A stretch of DNA of 64,000 nt from Rhizobium sp. P40RR-XXII. GTDB lineage: Bacteria; Pseudomonadota; Alphaproteobacteria; Rhizobiales; Rhizobiaceae. Position numbers and translations under genes: made by a program. A model generated the notes under the pieces. The model was not told the origin of the DNA. It was given only the letters and a program-made list of their open reading frames with translations, and made no database searches. Shown piece by piece: positions 1-9,253 of the stretch; position 1 is the first letter of the stretch; each line of letters starts with the position of its first letter. The stretch spans positions 62,001 through 126,000 of the forward strand of contig NZ_JABAII010000003.1 in the NCBI RefSeq assembly GCF_012641405.1, given 5' to 3'.

Positions 1-357
1 CTCCATATAATTCGCATGCATGACAGACCCAAATCCATCAAGGATCTTGCCCGCCTGTCCAATCGGGAAGACATCCCGAACATGCAGTACAGCTTGAGAA
101 AGCTGGTCGGCGCGAGACTGGTGGAAAGAAAGGGCAGCGGCCGTTCGGGAGTCACATATTCTGTGACCCAAAAGGGCCGAGACATCACAGACGAATACGC
201 CGCGGTGCGCTCGGCCCTTCTGGTGAAAGCCGTACAAGGCGTACCGAACATGGGGCGCCGTTTGGAGGAAGCGTCCAGCACATTGGACCTGATGACCGGC
301 ATTTACGAGCACGTGGCCAGAAGCGCGGCGACACATCGTCGCTTTTCAGAAGACTAG
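1..357 (+). CDS. MarR-family winged-helix regulator, 5' end outside window
   Basis: The frame is open from the first base (it reads LHIIR before the first Met at 16), so the N-terminus lies upstream of the window. The visible part is a winged helix: helices around KSIKDLARLSNRED and NMQYSLRKLVGARLVERK, then a wing with SGVTYSVTQKG, which fits MarR/predicted HTH regulators. The C-terminus is a short helical dimerisation region ending at RRFSED. The next gene converges from the other strand 72 bp away, so its target cannot be inferred from context. The family is fairly sure; the ligand is unknown. Confidence 0.75.
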   Translation, partial: LHIIRMHDRPKSIKDLARLSNREDIPNMQYSLRKLVGARLVERKGSGRSGVTYSVTQKGRDITDEYAAVRSALLVKAVQGVPNMGRRLEEASSTLDLMTGIYEHVARSAATHRRFSED

Positions 358-429
358 GTTTCGGCTTACCGCCGGCGTTGCGGACGATATCAGGCCGGAT
401 CCATCCGGAATATTTTGGCCAAGCCCAGG

Positions 430-1716
430 TCAGGCGCCCAGCGCCGCCGCCGGGCTGGAGCGCAAGGCACTGAATGCGGGCACGATCGATATGATCGCCG
501 CGACGGCTGCAAAGCCGCCGATAAGCCATAGATCGTCGAAGGAAAAGCCGACGGGCAGACGCACGGCGGTCGAGGCGGCAAGCCTTGCCGAGATCACCAA
601 TGCCGCGATATAGCCGAGCGCAATGCCAAGTGCGATGCCAGCGGCAAAGAGGATGAAGAGCTCGCCCCAGACGAGCACGACGATCGAGTGGATCGGCGTG
701 CCGAGCGCCCGCAAGGCGCCGATCTGCCGGCGCCTGGAGCCGACATGCATGATGGTGACGAGCACGATTGCGGCAATGACGATCGCCTGCGTGCCGAGCG
801 CAATCGCCAAGAGAAGGCTGCGGGCATCGCCGAGCGTTGTGTAGAGCCTGGTCAGCACCTCGGCCGGAAAGACGCCGAGCGTCGTACCAGTGCGGTATTC
901 CTGCCGCAGGCGGTAGGCATCGGCAATGGTCTTCGGCTTGACGAGCACGGCCGGAACGCCAGGCGTCTGCGCGTCGAAATGCTCGTCCAGCGGCGCATCG
1001 GCATCGACATGGCCATGCTCATGGCCTTCTTCGTGGCCGGCGGCGTGTTCATGCGGCTCGGCGCCATGCGCATCGGCCGCGTCATCATCATGATCGTGAT
1101 GGTCCTCCTCGCCATGCATGCCGTGCAATTGCCAGACGGCGCGGATCGGCACGAGGATAGCCCGATCCCAGGCAGTGCCCGTCGGCGCCATGCGGCCGGT
1201 GACCTTATAGGCAATCGCGGTATGGGTTTCGCCGCCGGTTTCGGCCGTGCCATGCATCGGCTTGATCTCCGCACCTATCGACAAGGCGACATCGGAGCCG
1301 ACCACCGCTTCGCCGAGGCGCGAGAACATTGCGCCCTGCGACAAGGAAGGCGAAAGAGAGGAAATGAAGCCGCTCGTCGTGCCGACGATCGGATGTCCGT
1401 AGGCGGAATCACCGAAGCCGACGGGTGCCGCCAGCGCGACGCGCGGATCATCGGCAAGGCGGGAAAGGACAGCGCCCTCCATCAGCGGCAGCGGCGCTGG
1501 CTGCAGGAAGACGGCCGAAAGCGCCAGCTGGGTCTCGCTGCCGGCGGCGCCCACAAGCAGATCGAATTTCTCAGCGGCACGGGCGCTGCCGAGCCGGACG
1601 GCCCGCTCCTGCAGCGTCACGGTCACGCTCAAGGCGACCGATAGGGCAATCAAGACTACGACGGCGAGCGCTCCGCTCCAGAAACGGCGCAGATCGGCAA
1701 GAATGAAAGCGATCAT
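430..1716 (-). CDS. MacB/FtsX-type ABC transporter permease with His-rich periplasmic loop
   Basis: A 428-residue inner-membrane permease. There is one N-terminal membrane segment (about residues 16-36, ALAVVVLIALSVALSV), a large periplasmic domain, and three C-terminal segments (about 300-420), the usual FtsX/MacB layout. The periplasmic domain has an insert at about residues 200-245 very rich in His, Asp and Glu (for example HHDHDDD and HEEGHEHGHVDAD), which suggests divalent metal binding. Its ATG overlaps the stop of the ATPase gene (ATGA), so the two are translationally coupled. Together with the ATPase and the DUF3299 protein it resembles the zinc-regulated Zrg-type ABC system of Vibrio; that link is from memory of gene order and is an inference. 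Confidence 0.85.
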   Translation of the reverse strand: MIAFILADLRRFWSGALAVVVLIALSVALSVTVTLQERAVRLGSARAAEKFDLLVGAAGSETQLALSAVFLQPAPLPLMEGAVLSRLADDPRVALAAPVGFGDSAYGHPIVGTTSGFISSLSPSLSQGAMFSRLGEAVVGSDVALSIGAEIKPMHGTAETGGETHTAIAYKVTGRMAPTGTAWDRAILVPIRAVWQLHGMHGEEDHHDHDDDAADAHGAEPHEHAAGHEEGHEHGHVDADAPLDEHFDAQTPGVPAVLVKPKTIADAYRLRQEYRTGTTLGVFPAEVLTRLYTTLGDARSLLLAIALGTQAIVIAAIVLVTIMHVGSRRRQIGALRALGTPIHSIVVLVWGELFILFAAGIALGIALGYIAALVISARLAASTAVRLPVGFSFDDLWLIGGFAAVAAIISIVPAFSALRSSPAAALGA

Positions 1717-2399
1717 TGCGCGGCGACCTCTTGGCTGTCTTCCTCGATGCGGCCGCTCGCCAGGTTGATGCGACGGCCAAGACGCTCGGCAAGAACAGCG
1801 TCATGCGTCACGACGACCAGCGTCGTTCCTTCTTCGGCTGAAAGCTGCAGCAGCAGTTCCGCAACCTCCTTGCCCGCCTGCCGGTCGAGGCTGGCGGTCG
1901 GCTCATCGGCGACGACGACGCCCGGGCGCGATAAAAGTGCGCGCGCAACGGCAACGCGCTGCATCTCACCGCGCGACAGGGTTTCGATCTTCTGCTGCGG
2001 GCGGGCGATACCGGTCACGGACAGCAGATGAAGCGCGCGCGCCCGCTCGCCCGGCGTGAGACGCCGCGCCAGCTTGACCGGAAGCACGACGTTTTCGAAG
2101 GCGGACAGACCGGGAAACAGATGGAAATCCTGCATTACGAGACCGATATTGCGCGCGCGAAACGCATCGCGCCGGCCGGAGGAAAGCCGGGTGATCTCGG
2201 TGCCGCTCCAGGAAATGCTGCCGCGCGTCACCTTCTCCAGGCCGGTGATGGCGTTGACGAAGGTGCTTTTGCCGGAGCCGGATGCACCGGTGATCGCAAG
2301 CCTGCCGCCGGCCGGCAGATGGAAGCGCTCAATGGCGAGCACAGGCGCGGCCAAACCCGGAAACTGCATTTCAAGACTGGAGACATCGAGGGCGAGCAT
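1713..2399 (-). CDS. ABC transporter ATP-binding protein (LolD/MacB type)
   Basis: A 228-residue ATPase that powers the FtsX-type permease downstream. Walker A is GASGSGKST, the Q-loop lies at VMQDFHLFPG, the signature appears as LSRGEMQRVAVARAL, Walker B as VVVADEPTASLD, and the switch His is in VVTHD. The start MLALDVSS at 2399 was chosen because a further 25 upstream codons (to 2474) would overlap the preceding gene and do not look like ATPase sequence. It begins 5 bp after the DUF3299 gene and overlaps the permease gene by 4 bp, so all three form one operon. The signature begins LSRGE rather than LSGGE, a change also found in this subfamily. Confidence 0.9.
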   Translation of the reverse strand: MLALDVSSLEMQFPGLAAPVLAIERFHLPAGGRLAITGASGSGKSTFVNAITGLEKVTRGSISWSGTEITRLSSGRRDAFRARNIGLVMQDFHLFPGLSAFENVVLPVKLARRLTPGERARALHLLSVTGIARPQQKIETLSRGEMQRVAVARALLSRPGVVVADEPTASLDRQAGKEVAELLLQLSAEEGTTLVVVTHDAVLAERLGRRINLASGRIEEDSQEVAAQ

Positions 2400-2404
2400 A
2401 GGAA

Positions 2405-2869
2405 TCAAACAGTCCTGAACGAGGCGTCCCGGAGACGCAATTGGCTGATGAAACCTGTTTCCGGATCCGTCCACGAGCCGAATTCCAGGACGCCGCGTGC
2501 CATGATCGGCGCATTGTACTGCACGAATGTCTGCTTGGACGAGAGATAGACCACCACGATATTATCAGGCCAATCGGCATCGGAAGAGCAGAACGGGCAA
2601 AGCGACATCGGAATTTCGGTGAGGACGAAGAAAGCCGCCTCCGCCTTCAAGGGCGGCGCCATGAAGCCGTTGATGGCGACATCCTTGCCGTTCAGCTGCG
2701 TCACCTTGTCGGAAAATTCGAGACCGAGCGGACCGAAGCTCTTGTAGAGCTCACCGAAGCCGAGCTTTTCCGCAGCATTCGCGCGCGTGACAATACCCAT
2801 CAGCGGCAGCATGGCAGCGCCAGTGAGCAACGTCCGGCGGTTGATGACGACGGTCTGATCCCGAGACAT
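2405..2869 (-). CDS. DUF3299-like exported protein
   Basis: A 154-residue protein with an N-terminal export signal containing a twin arginine (VINRRTLLTGAAMLPLMG) followed by a small-residue stretch ending near RANA, consistent with Tat or Sec export. The mature part carries the pattern of DUF3299 proteins: LNGKDVAINGFMAPPLKAE, then a Cys pair in SLCPFCSSDADWPDN, which could bind metal or form a disulfide. The ATG at 2869 is preceded by GAGGG at good spacing; an ATG four codons upstream (2881) is less likely. It lies between alkaline phosphatase and the ABC genes on the same strand and probably acts in the periplasm with the exporter-like permease. Its function is not established. Confidence 0.8.
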   Translation of the reverse strand: MSRDQTVVINRRTLLTGAAMLPLMGIVTRANAAEKLGFGELYKSFGPLGLEFSDKVTQLNGKDVAINGFMAPPLKAEAAFFVLTEIPMSLCPFCSSDADWPDNIVVVYLSSKQTFVQYNAPIMARGVLEFGSWTDPETGFISQLRLRDASFRTV

Positions 2870-2942
2870 GAGAACCCTCATGAAAAATGGAGGGACAGGC
2901 GACCAGAAGCCGCCTGTCCCAATTCACGGATATGAACAGATT

Positions 2943-4697
2943 TTACATCTTTTCAGAGCCAAGAGCGAAGGCATCGACCAGCACGTGGTAGACATCGCTC
3001 TGTTCCATATAGCCCCGGAAGCCTTCGGCACCCGGACCGGCGGCCTGCAGCACGACGTCGTCGACGGCATGGACGCCGCTGTCCTCGTCCTTCGGAATAT
3101 TGCCCTGCACGAAGACGGCGCCAGGCACATCCTTGTAGGCTTCATTGGCAACATATTCCTTCTTCTCGTTCTGGATCGCCGGAACGAAAGGACCGTCGAG
3201 CTTCGGACGGAAGGTCTCGTAGTGATCCGGACCGTTATTGGCGGCCATGAACAGGCGGCGCGAAACGTCGACGCGGTCCGGATAGCCGTCGCCATCCTTA
3301 TCCTCATAGTTCGGGAAGCCGGCGGCCGCATAGGTGCCGACCTTCTCGCGCATTTCGGTGCCCGGCTTGTCGTCGTCTACCGTACCGATGATCGAGACGC
3401 CATGCGTATGGTCGCCGGTGACGACGATCAGCGTATCCGGGTTCTTGGCCTGAAATTCGCGGGCAACGGCAACGGCCTTGTCGAACTCGATGGTTTCGAC
3501 CAGGGTGCGATCCCAGTCGAGCGGATGGCTCATCTTGTCGATGGATGCGCCTTCGACCATCAGGAAGAAGCCTTCCGGATTCTTGGACAGCTTGTCGAGC
3601 GCGACCTTGGTCATGTCGACCAGGCCCGGCTGGTTCGGGAACTTGTCGACCGTGCCCTTCTTGAGGAATTCGCGGTCAAGCGTGACATCGAGGTTGCCGG
3701 TGTGGAAGAGGCCGAGCAGCTTGTCCTGGTTGGAGCCCGTCGCCGTCGCCAGCTCGTTCTTGTCGGTTGCAACGGCATAGCCTGCGTCCTTGAAGAGCGC
3801 GATATAGTCCTTGTCGTCCTTGCGCTTCGAGCCCGGCACGCTCTTTGCCAGGAAATAGGCCGAGCCGCCGCCGAGCAGGACATCCGGCTTGACGCCGTAC
3901 ATCATGCCGACGATGTCGGCCTTGTCGGCGCGCTTGCGCGTATGGGAAACCAGCGCCGCCGGCGTCGCGTCCTCGACCTCGGCCGTGGTCACGATGCCGA
4001 GCGATTTCTTGCCGGTGCGGCGAAGGGCCTCGCCGATCGTTTCGACCTTGGGGTCGTCCAGGCTGGCCGGCGTGCGGTCGGCATAGACGCCGAGCGCGTT
4101 CACGGCGGACTTGTGGCCGGTCATATAGGCCGACATGGTATTGGCGCTGTCGGTGGCGATGGCCGACGTCGAGGACGTGCCGATGAAGGCGACGGGCGGA
4201 ATGTCGTCCATGGCGAGACGGCCATTGGCTTTGCCTTCGGTCATGCCCTTGGACATGATGCGGGCGCCCGTGCGATGCGCGACGGAGAGACCGTCGCCGA
4301 GCAGGAAGATGATGTTCTTCGCCTTCGGTGTGGCCGAGGTGCCGTAGACATCCCAGTTGACAGCCTTCTTCTCGTCGCCGGCCGACACCTCGACCTTATA
4401 CTGGCCGGTCTTTGCAAGCTTGACGCCGCGAAGGATCAGGGCCGATCCGAGAACCTTGTCTTCAGCACCCTTTTCTTCCGCGACAAAATCGGCGGCCTTG
4501 CCGAAAGCGGCCTCATAGCTTTCCTCGTTGACCGTGACCTTGACGTCTTCCGGCTTGACGACCTTGCTGAATTCCACCTTGAAATCGAATGGCGAGCCGG
4601 CAAGTACCGTCGCCCGGTCCAACGGATAGACCGTCGCTGCGTGTGCTGCACCGGCCAATACGGTCGCAGACATCATGGAGAGAACAAGTTTACGCAT
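2943..4697 (-). CDS. phoA: Alkaline phosphatase (PhoA family), secreted
   Basis: A 584-residue periplasmic phosphomonoesterase. It has a Sec signal (MRKLVLSMMSATVLAGAAHA), an extra N-terminal beta-type domain of about 100 residues, then the alkaline phosphatase fold. Family motifs are FLLGDGLSV, the nucleophile region TDSANTMSAYMTG (Ser near residue 183), MVEGASIDKMSHP, VTGDHTHG near residue 429, and the C-terminal metal site around HAVDDVVLQAAGPGAEGF. The start at 4697 has an AGGGGG ribosome site and gives a clean signal peptide, unlike the ATG 13 codons upstream. It is 73 bp from the DUF3299 gene on the same strand. Family members need zinc, which may explain the His-rich ABC genes beside it. 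No obvious Pho box was identified. Confidence 0.9.
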   Translation of the reverse strand: MRKLVLSMMSATVLAGAAHAATVYPLDRATVLAGSPFDFKVEFSKVVKPEDVKVTVNEESYEAAFGKAADFVAEEKGAEDKVLGSALILRGVKLAKTGQYKVEVSAGDEKKAVNWDVYGTSATPKAKNIIFLLGDGLSVAHRTGARIMSKGMTEGKANGRLAMDDIPPVAFIGTSSTSAIATDSANTMSAYMTGHKSAVNALGVYADRTPASLDDPKVETIGEALRRTGKKSLGIVTTAEVEDATPAALVSHTRKRADKADIVGMMYGVKPDVLLGGGSAYFLAKSVPGSKRKDDKDYIALFKDAGYAVATDKNELATATGSNQDKLLGLFHTGNLDVTLDREFLKKGTVDKFPNQPGLVDMTKVALDKLSKNPEGFFLMVEGASIDKMSHPLDWDRTLVETIEFDKAVAVAREFQAKNPDTLIVVTGDHTHGVSIIGTVDDDKPGTEMREKVGTYAAAGFPNYEDKDGDGYPDRVDVSRRLFMAANNGPDHYETFRPKLDGPFVPAIQNEKKEYVANEAYKDVPGAVFVQGNIPKDEDSGVHAVDDVVLQAAGPGAEGFRGYMEQSDVYHVLVDAFALGSEKM

Positions 4698-4899
4698 TTT
4701 ATACCCCCTGCGTCGTGGTTGCTTCCCTCTCCTCACTTATAAAAGCCAGATGACAATCATGTAAAAAAGAGTCGACTTTCTGCAACCGGAAATTCAAAAG
4801 GGGCACTCGCTAAGGAAGACTGATTGTATGTGCCGCATCTAAAGGACGGCGCGAACGGCCTGAATGCCGGGACCATCGCCGCAGGGGACACGTAATTCG

Positions 4900-5532
4900 C
4901 TACGGCTTTGCGCGATCGGGATGTGCCGCCTGAAAAGGCGGCAAATTCGTGCACCTGCCATCGATTTCGACGATGCGCTTGAGATCGGTCAGGTCCACGC
5001 CCCAGCGGCGGGCATTGTAGACCTGCGGCACAAGGCAGATATCCGCCATGGTCGGCGTGTCGCCAAAGCTGAAGCGACCATCGAACCTGCTCAACATGAT
5101 CTCGAGCTTGCGAAGGCCGGCGGCAATGAAATGCCTCATCCATTCCTCGCGGGCGTCGGCTCTATCCGTGATGGTCATGACATGGGCGGCAACATACGTA
5201 TTGCAAATGGGATGGATATCCATGGCGATCGCATAGGCAAGTGCGCGCACATGCTGGCGGCCGGCGCTATCCGGGGGCATCAAACGGCTCTCGGGCCGAA
5301 GCTCGGCCAGATATTCGATGATGGAAAGCGACTGCGTCAGGATTTCTCCGTCGATCATGAGCGCCGGCACGAAGCCTTGCGGATTGAGCACCAGATAATC
5401 GGCGCTATTCTGTTCGCCTTCCAGCAGGTTGATGGATACGCGCCTATAAGCGATACCGAGCATGTTGAGCGCAATGCGGACGCGGTAGCTGGCGGACGAG
5501 CGCCAGTAATCGTAGAGAACGACGTCGCTCAT
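4900..5532 (-). CDS. maiA: Maleylacetoacetate isomerase (zeta-class GST)
   Basis: This 210-residue enzyme isomerises maleylacetoacetate to fumarylacetoacetate with glutathione, a late step of tyrosine/phenylalanine breakdown. The N-terminal thioredoxin-like domain has the zeta-class signature YWRSSASYRVRIALNM (SSxSxRVRIAL) and NPQGFVPAL; the C-terminal domain is all helical with TMADICLVPQVYNARRW. The start overlaps the stop of the fumarylacetoacetase gene by 4 bp (ATGA), so the genes are coupled. Length matches the family. It is the last gene of the homogentisate operon. Identity is supported by both motifs and context. Confidence 0.93.
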   Translation of the reverse strand: MSDVVLYDYWRSSASYRVRIALNMLGIAYRRVSINLLEGEQNSADYLVLNPQGFVPALMIDGEILTQSLSIIEYLAELRPESRLMPPDSAGRQHVRALAYAIAMDIHPICNTYVAAHVMTITDRADAREEWMRHFIAAGLRKLEIMLSRFDGRFSFGDTPTMADICLVPQVYNARRWGVDLTDLKRIVEIDGRCTNLPPFQAAHPDRAKP

Positions 5533-6554
5533 CGCGGCTCGGCCCCCAGGTATTTTTCGACTGATTGTTCGATCGCCCCGAAGATCGAGTGCCCGGTACG
5601 GTCCTGCATTTCGATGCGGACCTGATCGCCGAACCGCAGGAACTGTGTCTTCGGCGATCCGGTTTCGATCGTCTCGATCATGCGGAGCTCGGCAATGCAG
5701 GAGTAGCCATCGCCGCCATTCTCGACCGGCTTGCCCGGCCCGCCGTCAAGCTTGTTGGATACCGTTCCCGAGCCGATGATCGTGCCGGCCACAAGGCTGC
5801 GGGTCTTGGCCGCGTGCGCAATCAGCGCGCCGAAATCGAATGTCATGTCGACGCCGGCATTCGCCCTGCCGAAAGGCTTGCCGTTCACGGCAACCAGCAG
5901 CGGCAGATGCAGCTTACCGCCATCCCATGCCTCGCCAAGCTCAGTCGGCGTAACGGCGACCGGCGAGAACGCCGATGCCGGCTTGGATTGGAAAAAGCCG
6001 AAGCCTTTTGCCAGCTCCTGCGGGATCAGGCCGCGCAGCGACACGTCATTGACGAGCATCACCAGCCGGATGGCCTGCCGCGCCATGTCCGGACTGGCGC
6101 CCATGGGAACGTCACCGACGACGACGGCAACCTCGCCCTCCATGTCGATGCCATAGGCTTCATCGGCCGCAAGGATCGGATCGCGCGGCGCCAGAAAGCC
6201 GTCCGAGCCGCCTTGATACATCAGCGGATCGACCCAGAAGCTTGCCGGCATTTCGGCATTGCGCGCCTTGCGCACCAGTTCCACATGATTGACGTAGGCC
6301 GAGCCGTCGGCCCATTGATAGGCGCGCGGCAGCGGCGATGCGGCATCATGTTCGTGAAATCGCATGGTCGGCTGCGCACCGGTCTCGATACCCTCCGCGA
6401 CCAGGGCGAGCCTGGGTGCCACATGCTCCCAATCGTCGAGGGCCGCCTGCAGGCTGCGGGCGATGTGACCGACCTCGGAACAACGGGTCAGATCACGCGA
6501 GACGACGACAAGCCGGCCGTCTCTGGTGGAGTCCTTCAAGGTCGCAAGCTTCAT
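5529..6554 (-). CDS. fahA: Fumarylacetoacetase
   Basis: This 341-residue enzyme hydrolyses fumarylacetoacetate to fumarate and acetoacetate, the last step of the homogentisate pathway. The FAH fold is visible in MEGEVAVVVGDVP (acidic metal ligands), SKPASAFSPVAVTP, GADMTFDFG-like GVDMTFDFGALI, and VAGTIIGSGTVSN, typical of bacterial FAH proteins. It lies 37 bp after hmgA and overlaps maiA by 4 bp. Its position between homogentisate dioxygenase and maleylacetoacetate isomerase makes the assignment firm despite the breadth of the FAH superfamily. Confidence 0.93.
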   Translation of the reverse strand: MKLATLKDSTRDGRLVVVSRDLTRCSEVGHIARSLQAALDDWEHVAPRLALVAEGIETGAQPTMRFHEHDAASPLPRAYQWADGSAYVNHVELVRKARNAEMPASFWVDPLMYQGGSDGFLAPRDPILAADEAYGIDMEGEVAVVVGDVPMGASPDMARQAIRLVMLVNDVSLRGLIPQELAKGFGFFQSKPASAFSPVAVTPTELGEAWDGGKLHLPLLVAVNGKPFGRANAGVDMTFDFGALIAHAAKTRSLVAGTIIGSGTVSNKLDGGPGKPVENGGDGYSCIAELRMIETIETGSPKTQFLRFGDQVRIEMQDRTGHSIFGAIEQSVEKYLGAEPR

Positions 6555-6591
6555 ATCTAGGCTCCGATGTCAGAGAATAAGTCGCCAGTCT

Positions 6592-7953
6592 TCACTTGAT
6601 GCCGGGCGTTCCGTCGAACCGGCGCTCAAGACCGTCCCAGCATTCCAGATAGTCATCCTGCAGCGTGTCCAGCTCGGCGGCATATTTCGTCAGCTGCTGC
6701 GGGAAACGGGTTTCAAACATGAAGGCCATGGTATGATCGAGCTTCACCGGCTTCAATTCGGAATTCGACGCCTTTTCGAAGCCGGATGCATCAGGCCCAT
6801 GCGGCAGCATCATATTGTGCAGGCTGATACCTCCAGGCACGAAGCCCTTTTCCTTCGCATCATACTGGCCGTGGATCAGGCCCATGAACTCGCTCATGAT
6901 ATTGCGATGATACCAGGGTGGGCGGAAGGTATGTTCGGCCACCAGCCAGCGCGGCGGGAAGATGACGAAATCGACATTCGCGGTGCCAGCACTTTCGGTC
7001 GGGGCGGTCAGCACCGTGAAGATCGACGGATCGGGATGGTCGAAGAGGATGGCACCGACGGGGGAGAACGTCCGCAGATCGTATTTATAGGGGATGTAGT
7101 TGCCGTGCCAGGCGACGACGTCGAGGGGAGAGTGGCCGATCTCCGTGACATAGAACTTGCCGCACCATTTGACATGCACCCGGCAAGGCGTTTCCTTATC
7201 CTCGAAGGCGGCAACCGGCGTCTTGAAGTCACGCGGATTGGCAAGGCAATTGGCGCCGATCGGTCCGCGCTCCGGCAGCGTGAATTTCGCGCCGTAATTC
7301 TCACAAATATAGCCGCGCCAGACCTCTTCGTCGCCCTTGCGCGTCACCTTGAACATCATGCCGCGCGGAATGACGCATATTTCCAGGGGCGCGACATCCA
7401 TGATGCCCATTTCGGTGAAGACCCTGATGGCGCCGACCTGGGGAACGACCAGCAGCTCGCCATCGGCGTCGAAGAAATAATCGTCGACCATATCCTCGTT
7501 GAAGACATAGGCATGGGCGGCCATGCCGGCCTGGGTCAGAACGTCGCCGCCGGTCGTGATCGTGCGGATCCCTTCGAGAAAGGTCAGCCTTTCGGTCGGT
7601 GTCGGCAGCGGATCCCAGCGGAGCTGGCCAAGCGGAAGGGAATGGTCATCCAGGCAGGGTGCTGATTTCCAGAACGGATAGGAGGCGTTGGAAAAGCGCC
7701 GCGTGTGGCGCACGCTCGGACGGATGCGATAGAGCCAGGATCGCTCGTTCGTGCCGCGCGGCGCCGTGAAGGGCGAACCGGAAAGCTGCTCGGCATAAAG
7801 ACCATAATTGCACTTCTGCGGACTGTTCTGTCCCTGTGGCAGTGCGCCGGGAAGTGCCTCCGTTTCGAAGTCGTTGCCGAAGCCCGGCATATATTGCAGC
7901 GCTTCCGCCGCTGTTGCCTGGCGGTCGGAAGCCTTGGATATCGTCTGGTCCAT
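6592..7953 (-). CDS. hmgA: Homogentisate 1,2-dioxygenase
   Basis: This 453-residue non-haem iron enzyme opens the homogentisate ring to maleylacetoacetate. Family sequence is unmistakable: [19 protein letters not shown] near the N-terminus, [21 protein letters not shown], and the active-site stretch [20 protein letters not shown]. The ATG at 7953 is preceded by GGAGGAG and gives the usual family length; an in-frame extension to 8112 is Arg/Ser-rich, unlike the family, and was excluded. It sits second in the operon, 61 bp after hpd. Confidence 0.96.
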   Translation of the reverse strand: MDQTISKASDRQATAAEALQYMPGFGNDFETEALPGALPQGQNSPQKCNYGLYAEQLSGSPFTAPRGTNERSWLYRIRPSVRHTRRFSNASYPFWKSAPCLDDHSLPLGQLRWDPLPTPTERLTFLEGIRTITTGGDVLTQAGMAAHAYVFNEDMVDDYFFDADGELLVVPQVGAIRVFTEMGIMDVAPLEICVIPRGMMFKVTRKGDEEVWRGYICENYGAKFTLPERGPIGANCLANPRDFKTPVAAFEDKETPCRVHVKWCGKFYVTEIGHSPLDVVAWHGNYIPYKYDLRTFSPVGAILFDHPDPSIFTVLTAPTESAGTANVDFVIFPPRWLVAEHTFRPPWYHRNIMSEFMGLIHGQYDAKEKGFVPGGISLHNMMLPHGPDASGFEKASNSELKPVKLDHTMAFMFETRFPQQLTKYAAELDTLQDDYLECWDGLERRFDGTPGIK

Positions 7954-8014
7954 CGCTCCACTCCTCCCGAGAGCTGAAGGCGGCCTCACGTTTTGGCGGG
8001 GCCGCCCGAAAGAA

Positions 8015-9124
8015 TTATTCGGCGGCCGTGCCGATGACGCCGCGCTTGATCTGGTCGGCCTCGATCGATTCGAACAGCGCGCGGAAATTGCCTTCGCCGA
8101 AGCCTTCGTCACCCTTGCGCTGGATGAACTCGAAGAAGATCGGGCCGATGACGGTCTTGGAGAAGATCTGCAGCAGGATCTTCGTCACGCCGCCATTCAC
8201 CACGCCTTCGCCGTCAATAAGGATACCATGTTTCTTCATGCGCTCGACGGGTTCTTCGTGCCCATTCACGCGCGCATAGGACATATCGTAATAGGTCGCT
8301 GGCGGGCCGGGCATGAAGCGCAGGCCGTTTTCGGCGAGCGTATCGGTCGCCTGATAGATATCATCCGTACCGACGGCGATATGCTGGATGCCTTCGCCCT
8401 TGTACTTCTTCAGGAACTCCTCGATCTGGCTGGTATCGTCCTTCGATTCATTCAGCGGAATGCGGATCTTGCCGCAGGGCGAGGTAATCGCCCGGCTCAC
8501 GAGACCAGTGATGCGTCCGTCGATATCGAAGAAGTGGATCTGCTTGAAATTGAACAGGTCGCGATAGAAGTCCCACCATTTGTCCATGTTGCCGCGGAAG
8601 ACATTGTGCGTCAGATGGTCGAGATAATAGAAGCCGACGCCTTCGGGGTTGGGATTGGCTTCGCCGATCCAATCGAATTCGGCATCGTAGGCTGATCCTT
8701 TCTTGCCGTAGGTCTCGACGAAATAGAGCAACGAGCCGCCAATGCCGACGATTGCCGGAACATCGAGGGCCTTGTCAGTCCCCTCATAAGCAACGGCCCC
8801 CTTGGAGACAGCGTGGTCGAAGGCGTGCTTGGCGTCGACCACGCGCCAGGCCATGGACGGCGCCGCCGGGCCATGATCGGCAATGAAGCGGGCGGCGTGG
8901 CTGCCGGGCTCTGCGTTCAGGATGTAGTTGATGTCTCCCTGGCGCCAGACGGTGATATCTGTTGTCTTGTGCTTGGCAACCGCGACATAGCCCATGCGGG
9001 TGAAGAGCTCGCGCAGTTTCTCCGGCTCGGGATGAGCGAATTCGACGAATTCGAAGCCGTCTGTGCCGGCCGGATTGTCGGCGGTGATTTCGGACGGCGG
9101 CGCATCATGCGGAAAAGGACCCAT
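8015..9124 (-). CDS. hpd: 4-hydroxyphenylpyruvate dioxygenase
   Basis: This 369-residue iron(II) dioxygenase converts 4-hydroxyphenylpyruvate to homogentisate and is the first gene of the operon. It contains two vicinal-oxygen-chelate domains. Iron ligands are visible as His in [10 protein letters not shown], His in [12 protein letters not shown], and Glu in [13 protein letters not shown] near the C-terminus. The start [10 protein letters not shown] at 9124 has a GAGGAGG ribosome site. The inverted repeat TACTTTG-N6-CAAAGTA lies 21 bp upstream of the start codon, between hpd and the divergent Lrp-type regulator, and is a likely control site. Confidence 0.95.
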   Translation of the reverse strand: MGPFPHDAPPSEITADNPAGTDGFEFVEFAHPEPEKLRELFTRMGYVAVAKHKTTDITVWRQGDINYILNAEPGSHAARFIADHGPAAPSMAWRVVDAKHAFDHAVSKGAVAYEGTDKALDVPAIVGIGGSLLYFVETYGKKGSAYDAEFDWIGEANPNPEGVGFYYLDHLTHNVFRGNMDKWWDFYRDLFNFKQIHFFDIDGRITGLVSRAITSPCGKIRIPLNESKDDTSQIEEFLKKYKGEGIQHIAVGTDDIYQATDTLAENGLRFMPGPPATYYDMSYARVNGHEEPVERMKKHGILIDGEGVVNGGVTKILLQIFSKTVIGPIFFEFIQRKGDEGFGEGNFRALFESIEADQIKRGVIGTAAE

Positions 9125-9144
9125 TTTCTCCTCCTCAGAGACGG

Positions 9145-9164
9145 TACTTTGACTATGCAAAGTA
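9145..9164. promoter_or_regulatory. Inverted repeat between hpd and its regulator
   Basis: TACTTTG, 6 bp, CAAAGTA: perfect 7-bp arms. It sits just upstream of the hpd ribosome site in a 129-bp AT-rich divergent intergenic region. An additional GCAAAGTGC-like half site follows around 9180. It is a candidate operator for the Lrp/AsnC protein encoded at 9254; binding is inferred from position and symmetry only. Confidence 0.5.
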
Positions 9165-9253
9165 TGGCCCAAAACACGCGCAAAGTGCTTGCATTCTCCA
9201 TGTGAAATGAAAATATTATACACGATCCGTGAGCATTTTGAAAGTTTCGCGCA

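Noticed and set aside
2868..4742. A 624-codon open frame on the plus strand opposite alkaline phosphatase
   Set aside because: High-GC antisense shadow; the minus-strand frame has all phosphatase motifs and this one has Arg/Asp-rich, family-free sequence.
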